Shown piece by piece: positions 1 to 8,873 of a stretch of 64,000 nt of DNA (positions are counted from its first letter, which is position 1; each line of letters begins with the position of its first letter). The notes below the pieces were generated by a model. It ran no database searches. It saw only the letters and a list, made by a program, of their open reading frames with translations, and was not told where the DNA came from. A program made the position numbers and the translations under genes. The DNA comes from Acidihalobacter ferrooxydans (GTDB taxonomy: Bacteria > Pseudomonadota > Gammaproteobacteria > DSM-5130 > Acidihalobacteraceae), in NCBI RefSeq assembly GCF_001975725.1, contig NZ_CP019434.1, positions 1,327,041-1,391,040 of the forward strand. Direction: 5' to 3'.

Positions 1-480
1 TCGTTGACGCTGCCGATCCAGAAGCCTGTCGTCAGGTCGGCGGAAAAGGCGGCGACGCCCAAACCAGCCCGTCCGCAGGGCGGCGGAACCGAGACCGCCA
101 AGGACGCTGCGCCACCAAAGTTCGATTTTTACACCCTGCTGCCCAAGCTCGAAGTCGTGGTGCCGACAGGCAAGCCGCAGCCGGCCAAACCGATTCAGAA
201 CGCGCAACCGAAACCCTCCGCGCCGCCGCAGAAAATCGAAATTCCCGGCAGCTACATGCTGCAGACCGGCTCGTTCGGCACTTACGCCCAGGCCAACCGC
301 ATGAAGGCCAGCCTCGCGCTGTTGGGTTTCGTGGCGAACATTTCCCAGGTCGAGGTGGGTCTGGATACCTGGTATCGCGTACAGATCGGCCCGTTCCATG
401 ACCTCAAGAAACTCAACGCCGTGCGTGATGCGTTGAGCAGGCACAAGATCGACAGTCTGGCGCTGAAAATCAGCGGCTGA
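1..480 (+). CDS. SPOR-domain protein, 3' part (start lies upstream of window)
   Basis: The reading frame is open from the first base, so the gene begins outside the window; the TTG at 4 is not a credible start. The visible part has a low-complexity Pro/Ala/Lys-rich linker (about residues 10-80) followed by a C-terminal SPOR domain (about 84-157: YMLQTGSFGTYAQANRMKA, then WYRVQIGPF). SPOR domains bind denuded glycan strands of septal peptidoglycan, and the linker plus C-terminal SPOR layout is typical of inner-membrane-anchored FtsN-like proteins whose N-terminal membrane segment would be upstream. Exact role in division is inferred from the family only. Confidence 0.85.
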   Translation, partial: SLTLPIQKPVVRSAEKAATPKPARPQGGGTETAKDAAPPKFDFYTLLPKLEVVVPTGKPQPAKPIQNAQPKPSAPPQKIEIPGSYMLQTGSFGTYAQANRMKASLALLGFVANISQVEVGLDTWYRVQIGPFHDLKKLNAVRDALSRHKIDSLALKISG

Positions 481-537
481 GGGGCTGTTGCAATCGGCAT
501 GGATCGGCAAACGCGTCCGACTGCATCAGGAGCAAGT

Positions 538-1143
538 ATGAACGCAACGATACCAGGGCCGGATGGCAAGCCGCGCTGCCAATGGTGCAAAGCCGCACCG
601 GAATTTTTCGCCTACCACGACGCCGAGTGGGGCTATCCGGTGGGCGACGACAGGCGCCTGTTCGAGAAAATCTGCCTGGAAGGATTTCAGTCGGGGCTGA
701 GCTGGTGCACGATACTGGCCAAGCGCGAGAACTTCCGCGCGGTGTTTCACGGCTTCGATTTCAACAAGGTCGCGCTGTTCACCGAGCGCGATGTCGAACA
801 CCTGCTCAAGAATGCCGGCATCATCCGCCACCGCGGCAAGATCGAGGCGGTCGTCAACAATGCCCGACGTGCGCAGGAGATGGTTGCCAGGGAAGGTTCG
901 CTGGCAGCGTTCTTCTGGCGCTACGAACCCGATCCGGCGCAGCTGCCCGTACCGCAGACCGTAACCACCTCGCCGGAATCCGTCGCCCTGTCCAAGGCAT
1001 TGAAAAAGCTGGGCTGGAAGTTCGTCGGCCCGACGACGGCTTACGCCTTCATGCAGGCGATGGGGCTGATCAACGATCACGCCGAAGGCTGTGTGATTCG
1101 TGCGGAAGTCGAGAAGGCGCGAAGCGGATTCAAGCGGCCGTGA
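538..1143 (+). CDS. tag: DNA-3-methyladenine glycosylase I
   Basis: Base-excision enzyme removing 3-methyladenine from alkylated DNA. The 201-residue product matches Tag in length and motifs: near the N terminus CQWCKAAPEFFAYHDAEWG supplies the Cys and His of the Tag zinc site, LEGFQSGLSWCTIL is the Tag helical core with the base-recognition Glu, and NDHAEGC near the C terminus supplies the second His and Cys. I chose ATG 538 because GGAG (525-528) sits at a normal distance, although an in-frame ATG exists at 499. It follows the SPOR gene by 57 bases and precedes hrpA; no regulatory site was recognised. Confidence 0.93.
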   Translation: MNATIPGPDGKPRCQWCKAAPEFFAYHDAEWGYPVGDDRRLFEKICLEGFQSGLSWCTILAKRENFRAVFHGFDFNKVALFTERDVEHLLKNAGIIRHRGKIEAVVNNARRAQEMVAREGSLAAFFWRYEPDPAQLPVPQTVTTSPESVALSKALKKLGWKFVGPTTAYAFMQAMGLINDHAEGCVIRAEVEKARSGFKRP

Positions 1144-1202
1144 TCGAAAGCTGCAGCCAATGCAGGTAGGCTTGCTCGTTTTCTGACAGACAAAACGCCC
1201 GC

Positions 1203-4200
1203 GTGCAGGACTCCGAACTTCTCCAACAGCTGCAAAGCCGCCTCGACGGGGTGCGTCCGCGCGAGCGCGTCGAGTTCGCCAGGCGTCTGGCGGGTCTGGA
1301 GCGTCGCGTGCGCGGCGGGCAGCCGATCGACCGTGGGCTGGCGAAACTGGCACCCGAGATCGAAGCCGCCTGCGAGCGCGTGGCGGCGCGGCGGGCCGCG
1401 CTGCCGGTGCCGGAGTATCCCGACGAGTTGCCGGTGGTCGCGCGGCGCGAGGACATTGCCCGCGCCATCGCCGACAACCAAGTCGTCATCGTCTGCGGCG
1501 ACACCGGCTCGGGCAAGACCACCCAGCTGCCCAAGATCTGCCTGGAGCTGGGGCGCGGCGTCGCCGGGCTGATCGGCCACACCCAGCCGCGGCGCATCGC
1601 CGCGCGCAGCGTCGCCGCGCGCATCGCCGAGGAACTCAAGACCGAAGTCGGGCGCGGGGTCGGCTTCAAGGTGCGCTTCTCGGACCACGTCAGCCCCGAG
1701 AGCTACTTGAAGCTCATGACCGACGGCATCCTGCTCGCCGAGATGCAGCAGGACCGCATGCTTACCCAGTACGACACGCTGATCATCGACGAGGCCCACG
1801 AGCGCAGCCTCAACATCGATTTCCTGCTCGGCTACCTCAAGCGCCTGCTGCCGCAGCGGCCCGACCTCAAGCTCATCATTACCTCGGCGACCATCGACCC
1901 GGAGCGCTTCTCGCGCCACTTCGGCGACGCGCCCATTCTCATGGTTGAGGGCCGCACTTATCCCGTCGAGGTGCGCTACCGTCCGCTGGTAACGCTGGAG
2001 GACGACGACGAGGACCGCAGCCAGACCGACGGCATCGTCGAGGCCTGCGCCGAGCTGGCGCGCGAGGGCCTGGGCGACGTGCTGGTGTTCCTGCCCGGCG
2101 AGCGCGAAATCCGCGAGGCCGCCGAGGCGCTGCGCAAGCACCATCCGCCGCACACCGAAATCCTGCCGCTGTACGCGCGGCTGTCCGCCGCCGAGCAGCA
2201 TCGCGTGTTCGAGGGCCATGCCGGGCGGCGCATCGTGCTCGCCACCAACGTCGCCGAAACCTCGCTCACCGTGCCTGGCATCCGCTACGTGGTTGATACC
2301 GGCACCGCGCGCATCTCGCGCTACTCCTGGCGCGCCAAACTGCAGCGCCTGCCGATCGAGCCGATTTCGCAGGCCTCGGCCGACCAGCGCAAGGGCCGCT
2401 GCGGGCGCGTCGGGCCGGGCGTGTGCATTCGCCTCTACAGCGAGGAGGATTTCGCCTCGCGTCCCGCGTTCACCGATCCCGAGATCCAGCGCACCAACCT
2501 CGCCGCCGTGGTGCTGCAGATGGGCGCGCTGGGCCTGGGCGAGGTCGCCGACTTCCCGTTCATCGACCCGCCCGATCCGCGGTTGATCAAGGACGGCTAC
2601 CTGCTGCTCGAAGAGCTGCACGCGGTCGATGCGCACAACCGCCTCACCGACATCGGCCGGCGCCTGGCACGGCTGCCGGTCGATCCGCGCCTGGGCCGCA
2701 TGCTGCTCGCCGCCGAGCGCGAGGGCGCGCTGCGCGAGGCGCTGGTCATCGTCTCCGCGCTGGCCGTGCAGGATCCGCGCGAACGCCCCGCCGACCGGCA
2801 ACAGGCCGCCGACGAGGCACACAAGCGCTTCCACGACGAACGCTCCGACTTCCTCGCCTACCTCAAGCTCTGGGAGCACTACCATGAGCAGGCCAGGCAC
2901 CACTCCAAGTCGCAGCTGCGCAAGCTCTGTCAGCGCGAGTTCCTGTCGTGGATGCGCATGCGCGAGTGGCGCGAGACCTGGCGCCAGTTGCACGGTCAGC
3001 TCGCCGAGATGGGCTTTCGCGAGAACCAGCAGCCCGCCGAGTACGAGGCCATCCACCGTTCGCTGCTCACCGGGCTGCTTGCGCACGTCGGCTTCAAGTC
3101 CGAGGACGAGCGCGACAAACACGCCTATCTTGGCGCGCGCAATCGCAAGTTCCACATTTTTCCCGGCTCCGGCCTGCACAAGCGCGGCCCCAAGTGGCTG
3201 ATGGCCGCGGAGATCACCGAGACCGCGCGCACCTACGCCCGCACCGTCGCGCGCATCAAGCCGGAATGGATCGAACAGCTCGGCGCGCACCTGCTCAAGC
3301 ACCACATCTTCGAGCCGCACTGGGAACAGCGCCCCGCGCGCGTCGGCGCCTTCGACAAGCTCACGCTCTACGGACTCGTCGTGCAGCCGCGCAAGCGCGT
3401 CGACTACGCGCGCACCCACCCTGCGGAGGCGCGCGAACTCTTCATTCGTCATGCCCTGGTCTACGGCGAGTTCCGCAGCCGTGGCGGTTTTCTCGCGCAC
3501 AACCGCGCGCTGATTGAGGAAGTCGAGGAGCTGGAGGCCAAGGCCCGCCGGCCCGACATCCTGGTCGACGAACACGTGCTGTTCGAGTTCTACGACCGCC
3601 TCGTCCCGGCCCACATCAACAACGGCAAGGCTTTCGAGCGCTGGCGCGAGCAGGCCGAGCGTGAAAACGCTCAATTGCTGTACCTGACGCGCGACGCGTT
3701 GATGCAGCACGGCGCTGGCGAGATCACCGCCGACCGTTTCCCCGACCAGTTCGTCGCTGGCCCCGGCCTGTCGCTGCCGCTGCGCTACCGTCTGGAGCCG
3801 GGCGGCGAGGACGACGGCGTGACGCTCACCGTGCCGCTCGCCGCGCTCAGGCAGGTCGAGGTCGCGCGCTGCGAATGGCTGGTGCCCGGCCTGCTGGAGG
3901 AAAAGCTCACCGCGCTGATTCGCGGCCTGCCCAAGGCACTGCGCAAGAACTTCGTGCCCGCGCCGGACTTCGCCCGCGCCTGCGCGCAGGCGCTCGCCTT
4001 CGGCGAAGGCGAGATGTTCGAGGCGCTCGCGCACCAACTCAAACGCATGACCGGCGTGGACGTGCCTGCGGACGCCTTGGACCGCGACGCGCTACCCGAG
4101 CACCTACGCATGCGTTTCGAGGTCATCGACAGCAAGGGTAAGCTGCTCGCCGCCGGGCGCGACCTGTCCGCGCTGGCCGACACGCTGGAAGGTCGCGTGC

Positions 4201-5093
4201 AGCAGACCTTCGAGGCGTTGCCCACGCAGAGCCTGGAGCGCGACGACGTCGCCGCCTGGGATTTCGGCGACCTGCCCGAGAGCGTCGACATCGAGCAGCA
4301 CGGTCTCGCGCTCAAGGGCTATCCGGCGCTGGTGCGCGAAGGGGAGAAGGTCGCCCTGCGCGTGCTGGACAGCGCCGCCAGCGCCGAGCATGCGCACCGC
4401 GAGGGCGTGCTCGGCCTGCTGCACATCGTGTTGCGCGAGCGGGTCAAATACCTGCACAAGCGCCTGCCGCATGCGCAGACCATGTGCCTGCACTTCGCCG
4501 CGGTCGGGCGCTGCGAAGCGCTCAAGGACGATCTCATCGACGCCGTGCTGGAAGACCTGTTCCTCGCCGGGCCGCTGCCGCGCAGCGAGGCCGAGTTCGC
4601 CGCGCGCGTCGAGGCCGGGCGTAGCGAGATCGTCACCGCTGCTACGCAACTCGCCGAGCGCATGAACGACGCGCTCGCCACCTTCCACCGCATCCGCCAG
4701 AGCCTCAAGGGCAACGTGCCGCTGAGCTGGATCGAGGCCGCCGCGGACGTCAACGACCAGCTCACGCACCTCGTCTATCCCGGCTTCGTCCGCGCCACGC
4801 CTGCGGCGTATCGCCAGCACCTGCCGCGCTATCTCAAGGCCATCGAGCGGCGCCTCGAACGCCTGCAGCAGCAGCCCGACAAGGACCGCCGCCTGCGCGT
4901 GGAGATCGAGCCGTTATGGGCACGCTGCAAGCAGCGCTGGGGCGATGGACGCAACGTCGGCGAGGCGCTGCGGGACTACCGTTGGCAGATCGAGGAACTG
5001 CGCGTTTCACTGTTCGCACAGGAACTCGGCACACCGCGGCCGGTATCGGTGGCGCGGCTGGAGAAGCAGTGGAAGGAGATGGGGAGTGTGTGA
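1203..5093 (+). CDS. hrpA: ATP-dependent DEAH-box RNA helicase HrpA
   Basis: 1296-residue helicase, close to the usual HrpA length of about 1300. Visible motifs in order: Walker A GDTGSGKTTQ (about residue 100), TQPRRIAARSVA (Ia), DEAH box in IIDEAHERSLN, SAT (motif III) in LIITSATIDPERF, and QRKGRCGRVGPG (motif VI). The helicase core is followed by the HA2/OB-fold region and the long C-terminal DUF3418-type extension seen in bacterial HrpA. The start is GTG 1203. HrpA acts in the cytoplasm on mRNA and, in E. coli, in the rescue of stalled or collided ribosomes. It is convergent with the PEP-CTERM gene downstream. Confidence 0.95.
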   Translation: MQDSELLQQLQSRLDGVRPRERVEFARRLAGLERRVRGGQPIDRGLAKLAPEIEAACERVAARRAALPVPEYPDELPVVARREDIARAIADNQVVIVCGDTGSGKTTQLPKICLELGRGVAGLIGHTQPRRIAARSVAARIAEELKTEVGRGVGFKVRFSDHVSPESYLKLMTDGILLAEMQQDRMLTQYDTLIIDEAHERSLNIDFLLGYLKRLLPQRPDLKLIITSATIDPERFSRHFGDAPILMVEGRTYPVEVRYRPLVTLEDDDEDRSQTDGIVEACAELAREGLGDVLVFLPGEREIREAAEALRKHHPPHTEILPLYARLSAAEQHRVFEGHAGRRIVLATNVAETSLTVPGIRYVVDTGTARISRYSWRAKLQRLPIEPISQASADQRKGRCGRVGPGVCIRLYSEEDFASRPAFTDPEIQRTNLAAVVLQMGALGLGEVADFPFIDPPDPRLIKDGYLLLEELHAVDAHNRLTDIGRRLARLPVDPRLGRMLLAAEREGALREALVIVSALAVQDPRERPADRQQAADEAHKRFHDERSDFLAYLKLWEHYHEQARHHSKSQLRKLCQREFLSWMRMREWRETWRQLHGQLAEMGFRENQQPAEYEAIHRSLLTGLLAHVGFKSEDERDKHAYLGARNRKFHIFPGSGLHKRGPKWLMAAEITETARTYARTVARIKPEWIEQLGAHLLKHHIFEPHWEQRPARVGAFDKLTLYGLVVQPRKRVDYARTHPAEARELFIRHALVYGEFRSRGGFLAHNRALIEEVEELEAKARRPDILVDEHVLFEFYDRLVPAHINNGKAFERWREQAERENAQLLYLTRDALMQHGAGEITADRFPDQFVAGPGLSLPLRYRLEPGGEDDGVTLTVPLAALRQVEVARCEWLVPGLLEEKLTALIRGLPKALRKNFVPAPDFARACAQALAFGEGEMFEALAHQLKRMTGVDVPADALDRDALPEHLRMRFEVIDSKGKLLAAGRDLSALADTLEGRVQQTFEALPTQSLERDDVAAWDFGDLPESVDIEQHGLALKGYPALVREGEKVALRVLDSAASAEHAHREGVLGLLHIVLRERVKYLHKRLPHAQTMCLHFAAVGRCEALKDDLIDAVLEDLFLAGPLPRSEAEFAARVEAGRSEIVTAATQLAERMNDALATFHRIRQSLKGNVPLSWIEAAADVNDQLTHLVYPGFVRATPAAYRQHLPRYLKAIERRLERLQQQPDKDRRLRVEIEPLWARCKQRWGDGRNVGEALRDYRWQIEELRVSLFAQELGTPRPVSVARLEKQWKEMGSV

Positions 5094-5152
5094 CCGCCCG
5101 TCATTTTTATGCTTGATTGCAAGACCTGTCCCCGTGTGTGCGAGTTTGGGTT

Positions 5153-5188
5153 GCGGCCTCTCAGCAAGGAAGCGGGCTGAGAGGCCGC
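5153..5188. terminator. Hairpin between convergent hrpA and PEP-CTERM gene
   Basis: A perfect 13-bp inverted repeat (GCGGCCTCTCAGC, 5153-5165, and its complement 5176-5188) with a 10-base loop lies between the two converging stop codons. The T-tract after it is short (GCATTTCC), so efficiency is uncertain. A bidirectional terminator role is inferred. Confidence 0.6.
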
Positions 5189-5202
5189 ATTTCCGAGTCG
5201 GT

Positions 5203-5970
5203 TCAGCCGATTCGCCTTCTCAATGCAAACATCCCGGTGAGTGCGGCTAAGCCGAAAAATAGCAATCCCAATGACGACGGCTCGGGCACAGCCACCGTGT
5301 CGCCCGAGATTTCCTTGTAAAGCTTTTGCTCAACTGCGGTTTCGAAATCGGAAAAGCTGTTGGCTTGTATGAGGAAAGCACTCGTGCCGCCCACGATATT
5401 GTTCTGGTACCAGCTTTTCAGAAAAGCGCCGCCGCCTATGGGTAGGCCATTGATTGCTGTTACGCCATTCGCCAGGGCATTGTCGCGGGCGCTGGCGGTA
5501 TTGGCGCCTGCGTTTTCCGTACCGTCCCCTGACACGTCCATGATCCATTTCGAGCTGGTGAAACCATTGCCCGAGAACAGGGGAAGCGCAAAATCGATCG
5601 CGCTTCCAGGTGCCGTCGCACCGCTATACGCCCGGCCAGTGGCGGATAGGGTACTGGCAAAACTATTCGCGGTCGTCGCATTGGTGATGTGCGTCCAGTC
5701 GACAAGCTGGCTTTGTTGGCTCGATCCTGACCATTCGATATACGTGACGGCAATACCGCCCGGCTGATTGCCTATAAGTGATTGAATCGTCGGATTTTGG
5801 AAGGCGTTCACATATCCGCTCTTTTGTAGCGAATATTCGCTGGCACTCACGCTGCCTGACGCATCGACCAATAATGCCAATTCGAGGCCGACATTGATGG
5901 GGGCGGCATTAACCATGCCTCCTCCCATAATTCCGCACGCTACGACTGTGCTCAATATAAAGCGTTTCAT
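5203..5970 (-). CDS. Exported VWA (DUF1194-like) protein with PEP-CTERM sorting signal
   Basis: 255 residues. An N-terminal signal peptide (MKRFILSTVVACGIMGGG... ending near NAAPI) is followed by a von Willebrand factor A fold with a MIDAS-type DASGSVS near residue 36 and a later DVSGDG. The pattern VTYIEWSG and WTHI resembles DUF1194 proteins. The C terminus is a textbook PEP-CTERM tag: VPEPSS, a hydrophobic helix, then RRR, so the protein should be processed by an exosortase and linked to extracellular polysaccharide export or biofilm matrix. ATG 5970 is preferred over 5988 because AAGGGGG lies 7 bases before it. No exosortase gene is in the window. Its upstream region carries a sigma-54 promoter candidate. 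Confidence 0.85.
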   Translation of the reverse strand: MKRFILSTVVACGIMGGGMVNAAPINVGLELALLVDASGSVSASEYSLQKSGYVNAFQNPTIQSLIGNQPGGIAVTYIEWSGSSQQSQLVDWTHITNATTANSFASTLSATGRAYSGATAPGSAIDFALPLFSGNGFTSSKWIMDVSGDGTENAGANTASARDNALANGVTAINGLPIGGGAFLKSWYQNNIVGGTSAFLIQANSFSDFETAVEQKLYKEISGDTVAVPEPSSLGLLFFGLAALTGMFALRRRIG

Positions 5971-6045
5971 GTTCATACCCCCTTGCATCTACCGTGCAAA
6001 TGATGTGATGTCTGATTGCCCGTCGAGATTGAATTCCAATCCCAC

Positions 6046-6072
6046 TAGGGAAAGAAGCATCAATCAAGCCAA
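6046..6072 (-). promoter_or_regulatory. Candidate sigma-54 (-24/-12) promoter of the PEP-CTERM gene
   Basis: On the minus strand TTGGCTTGATTGATGCT has GG at 6070-6069 and GC at 6058-6057 separated by exactly 10 bases, the invariant spacing of RpoN promoters. It agrees with TGGCAC-N5-TTGC at the GG/GC core and several flanking bases. Transcription would start near 6046, giving a leader of about 75 bases. PEP-CTERM genes are known to be under RpoN with the PrsK/PrsR two-component pair, which fits. Confidence 0.6.
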
Positions 6073-6189
6073 TCCTTGGCTGCTGACCAGTTTATTCTTT
6101 AATATTCTCAGTTGTAACAATAAGTTATAAAAATATATAGAAAATATGATGATTTTAAAATCAAGAAAAAATCTTCTGATTCACTGGAG

Positions 6190-6206
6190 TGTAAAATTTT
6201 TCGACA
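6190..6206. promoter_or_regulatory. Upstream activator-like site 1
   Basis: TGTAAAATTTTTCGACA lies about 120 bases upstream of the -24 element. It is an imperfect palindrome and nearly identical to the site at 6313-6329. Position and repetition fit an enhancer for a sigma-54 activator such as PrsR; the binding protein is inferred. Confidence 0.5.
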
Positions 6207-6299
6207 CCTTTTTTTTGCTTCAAATAATGTGATTAATCCGTTAACTGATTGATTATAGGTTGATAACCAGCGTCGAGCGTGTTAGTAGCGAACACTTTA

Positions 6300-6329
6300 T
6301 GTCGAAAAATACTGTAAAAAATTTCGACA
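6300..6329. promoter_or_regulatory. Upstream activator-like sites 2 and 3 (overlapping)
   Basis: TGTAAAAAATTTCGACA (6313-6329) repeats the 6190 site with two changes in the A/T centre. An inverted half-site, TGTCGAAAAAT (6300-6310), abuts it, so this is a double site about 240 bases upstream of the -24 element. An inverted pair GTGTT-N7-AACAC (6279-6295) lies just before it and may be part of the same control region. Confidence 0.45.
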
Positions 6330-6330
6330 C

Positions 6331-6915
6331 TCGCTAATAAATCCGTTGTTGGGCGACTGTGGTATTTTTATTTGTATCAGTTAGTTGTGTGAAAATAACA
6401 GGTTCTGGAATTTGACAGAGTAGGCCTTGCGGCATGAACTGTAGTTTGTCCGTGATTCAGATACCCCTCCTTCTTTATGGGTAGCTAGCAGGAGTGTAAG
6501 TTTCGCGGTGACCTGGTATTCGGACTGGGCGCAAAACGACGGATTGGGGCCGGCTATCAACTTCAATGGCTGTGCCCTACGTAAATGAGCGTTGGCCGGT
6601 CTGGGCGGGGACTGGCTGAACTTCGGGTTCTCTGCATGGCATCCGCACGATGCTGATCCGGCCTAGACGCAAGAGATAGAACGCTGGCAGGGGCTGATCG
6701 CGGATAGGATCGCGTCTGAATAATCGTTGAGTACTTCACTGCAGTTAGCCAATGGCTGGGCGTGCTCGATAGGCTATGAATCATCGTGACAAGGCGTATG
6801 TATCGGTGTTTTACGCTGGCTGCAAGAAAAACGAGTTAATAAGTTATTGAAATACATTTAATTATTCTGGTGGCGATGCATGGCAGACGCATTCGCCGAA
6901 GTTTGTTTTTGGGTG
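6331..6915. other. AT-rich gene-free stretch
   Basis: No open reading frame here has a ribosome binding site, family-like sequence or codon use resembling neighbours. The only frames are short (61 and 73 codons, minus strand). Base composition is clearly less GC-rich than in flanking genes, especially before 6400. It may be a decayed insertion or a long regulatory region. Confidence 0.4.
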
Positions 6916-6918
6916 AAA

Positions 6919-7075
6919 ACCTGTTGGACTTGGTAAGAATCTAACGCGGCGATGGGGTGATTGGTCCACAACCCGTACGTTTTCGTTAAATAGAACTATT
7001 ACGGAAAATAGAGAAACCGGCCTCCATCTCCCGCTCGCTTCACTATGATCTTTCTCAAGCCCAACAAGCGCCGGG
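6919..7075 (+). repeat. Family A repeat, degenerate copy
   Basis: Left end ACCTGTTGGACTTGG then CGCGGCGATGGGGTGATTGG, and right part CTCCCGCTCGCTTCACTATGATC followed by CAAGCCCAACAAGC, match both halves of the family A element best seen at 20351-20455. A middle insertion of about 50 bases makes it longer than the other copies. Confidence 0.5.
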
Positions 7076-7240
7076 ACTCGCGTTGTCCGGCGGTCGTTGA
7101 GTGAAATCTGGAGTGTGAAAGCGTGCATAATGCGCCGCCTTATAGAAAGGGCCGCGGCGCGGTCCGGCTTGCATGCCGGGCGTCAGGCGCCGCTGTTTGC
7201 TACAACGCAAATAACGCCAGGCATTATCGAGGAGTTTTTC

Positions 7241-8509
7241 ATGCTGCGGCTTGTTACATCGCTGTTCACATTATTGTTTGGCATGACGGTGCTGCTTACC
7301 GGGCTGGGGCTGTTGTCGACGTTGCTGGGCGTGCGGGCGCAGGCCGCCGGCATGCCAAGCAGCACGATCGGGCTGATTATGGCCGCCTACTTTGCCGGGT
7401 TTATCGTGGGCACTTACTGGTGCCCGCGTATCATCCGTCGGGTCGGACACGTGCGCGCCTTCACCGCTTTCGCCGCGATCTCTGCCGCTACCGCGCTGGC
7501 CCACGCGCTGTGGCTCGACGCCTGGTTCTGGGGCGTGTTGCGCATGTTCAATGGCGTCATGATGGTCGGCATTTACATGACTATGGAAAGTTGGCTGAAC
7601 ACCGCCGTCGATAATCGACGCCGCGGCGGCTTGTTCGCAGTCTATGTGACGCTTTCGATGGTCGCGATGAGTCTCGGGCAGTTTCTGTTGATGGTGGGTT
7701 CGCAACACAGCTTCATCCCGTTCGCGCTGGTTTCGATGTTGTTCTGTCTCGGTCTGGTTCCGATTGCGTTGACCCGGGTGCAGCAGCCAACGCCCGTAGA
7801 TACGCCGACGCTGCATTTGCGTCAGCTGATCGGGTTTTCGCAGCTCGGCACGCTCGGCACGCTGGTCGCCGGCTTGACCAGTGGCGCATTCTGGGGGTTA
7901 GGTGCGGTGTTCGCCAAGGCGCTCGGACTGCCTGCATCGGCCATCGCCGCGTTCATGGGCGTCACCATTGCAGGCGGCGCATTGCTGCAATGGCCCATTG
8001 GTAAGCTATCCGATCGCTTCGATCGGCGCACCGTTTTGCTCGGGGTGTGCGTGGCCGGCGCTGTGTTCGCTGCAGGAATTTCCGTGGCTACTCACGTGTC
8101 GCTGATGCTTCTGCTGGTGTTGAGTTTTCTCTACGGCGGCGTGGCATTCACGCTGTACGGCATCAGCGTGGCACACATGAACGATCAGATTCGGGTTGAA
8201 GATATGCTTGAAGCGTCGAAAGGTCTGTTGCTGATCTATGGCGTTGGCGCCGTTATCGGTCCGGTCTTTGCGGGCCAGTTGATGAGTCGTTTCGGCCCGC
8301 CGAGTCTGTTCGTCTTTTTCTCTGCGACGCTGATCGCGTTGGCGCTGTTCGGCTTTTACCGCAGCCGCGTCACTGAACCGACGCCATTGGTCGAACAAGG
8401 CGATTTCGTACCCATGGTGCGCACCTCGCAGGCCGCAGTCGAACTGGCACAGACGGAAGCGCAGGAAGCCGAGGATAGCGGGGAGCAAACCCACGACGCC
8501 GCCGCCTGA
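7241..8509 (+). CDS. MFS transporter, YcaD-like
   Basis: 422-residue major facilitator with about 12 hydrophobic helices. It has the short N terminus, YFAGFIVGTYWCPRIIRRVGH (loop 2-3 motif A position) and a second-half equivalent GKLSDRFDRR, as in YcaD/DHA-type permeases. FNGVMMVGIYMTMESWLN is typical of the YcaD group. The C terminus is a charged, Glu/Ala-rich cytoplasmic tail. ATG 7241 is chosen over an upstream ATG at 7097 because GAGGAG (7229-7234) precedes it and the upstream extension has no family resemblance. Substrate unknown. It stands alone: a repeat element follows it. Confidence 0.85.
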   Translation: MLRLVTSLFTLLFGMTVLLTGLGLLSTLLGVRAQAAGMPSSTIGLIMAAYFAGFIVGTYWCPRIIRRVGHVRAFTAFAAISAATALAHALWLDAWFWGVLRMFNGVMMVGIYMTMESWLNTAVDNRRRGGLFAVYVTLSMVAMSLGQFLLMVGSQHSFIPFALVSMLFCLGLVPIALTRVQQPTPVDTPTLHLRQLIGFSQLGTLGTLVAGLTSGAFWGLGAVFAKALGLPASAIAAFMGVTIAGGALLQWPIGKLSDRFDRRTVLLGVCVAGAVFAAGISVATHVSLMLLLVLSFLYGGVAFTLYGISVAHMNDQIRVEDMLEASKGLLLIYGVGAVIGPVFAGQLMSRFGPPSLFVFFSATLIALALFGFYRSRVTEPTPLVEQGDFVPMVRTSQAAVELAQTEAQEAEDSGEQTHDAAA

Positions 8510-8529
8510 CGCTGCATGGCCCCGAATTC

Positions 8530-8692
8530 AACCCGGCTGTTTCATGCGTTCGCGCAGATATCGCGTCGGATACGGGTGTCACAAGGGGCACCGAAGGAGC
8601 GTCGTATCGGTCAATACGGTCGACTGAGGACATAACCCCGTGTGAAATCAACCGGCCCGCGAGATCGGTGGAGATTTGCGAAACCGCCGGGT
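8530..8692 (+). repeat. Family B repeat, copy 1
   Basis: 163-bp element with terminal inverted repeats ACCCGGCTGTTTC and GAAACCGCCGGGT. It has the family core: CACAAGGGG...CGAAGGAGC, CGTATCGGT, CGACTGAGGA, CCCGTGTG, then CCCGCGAGATCGG. Inner CACAAGGGG and CCCGTGTG arms form a second nested hairpin. It fills most of the 364-base gap between the MFS gene and hldE and encodes no plausible protein. Confidence 0.75.
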
Positions 8693-8828
8693 CAATATCC
8701 ACGGGGGCTGCTCATGGGCGTGTCTGTTTGTGGGGCGCATCGAAAAAAGGGGCGAGCGGCTGGAAATAACCCCACGCGGCGCGCACCAGTCTTTCGAGTC
8801 GTTCATGGCGGAGTCGCGCCAGCGCCTG

Positions 8829-8837
8829 TGCTATGAT
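8829..8837 (+). promoter_or_regulatory. Extended -10 promoter candidate for hldE
   Basis: TGCTATGAT gives an extended -10 (TGN plus TATGAT) 37 bases before the hldE start. No good -35 hexamer lies at 16-18 bases, as is common for extended -10 promoters. Confidence 0.4.
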
Positions 8838-8873
8838 GCGCGCCGCCGAGAGGGCACAATTTCGATATTCCGA

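Noticed and set aside
1077-4037. Long open frame antisense to hrpA (986 codons)
   Set aside because: It mirrors the codon bias of hrpA, lacks family motifs and is low-complexity; typical of GC-rich DNA.
6563-6784. 73-codon minus-strand frame in the AT-rich gap
   Set aside because: No ribosome binding site, no conserved-looking sequence, Arg/Ser-rich composition.
7097-7240. Upstream start for the MFS transporter
   Set aside because: The extra 48 residues are Arg/Ala-rich and non-hydrophobic, and ATG 7241 has a good ribosome binding site.
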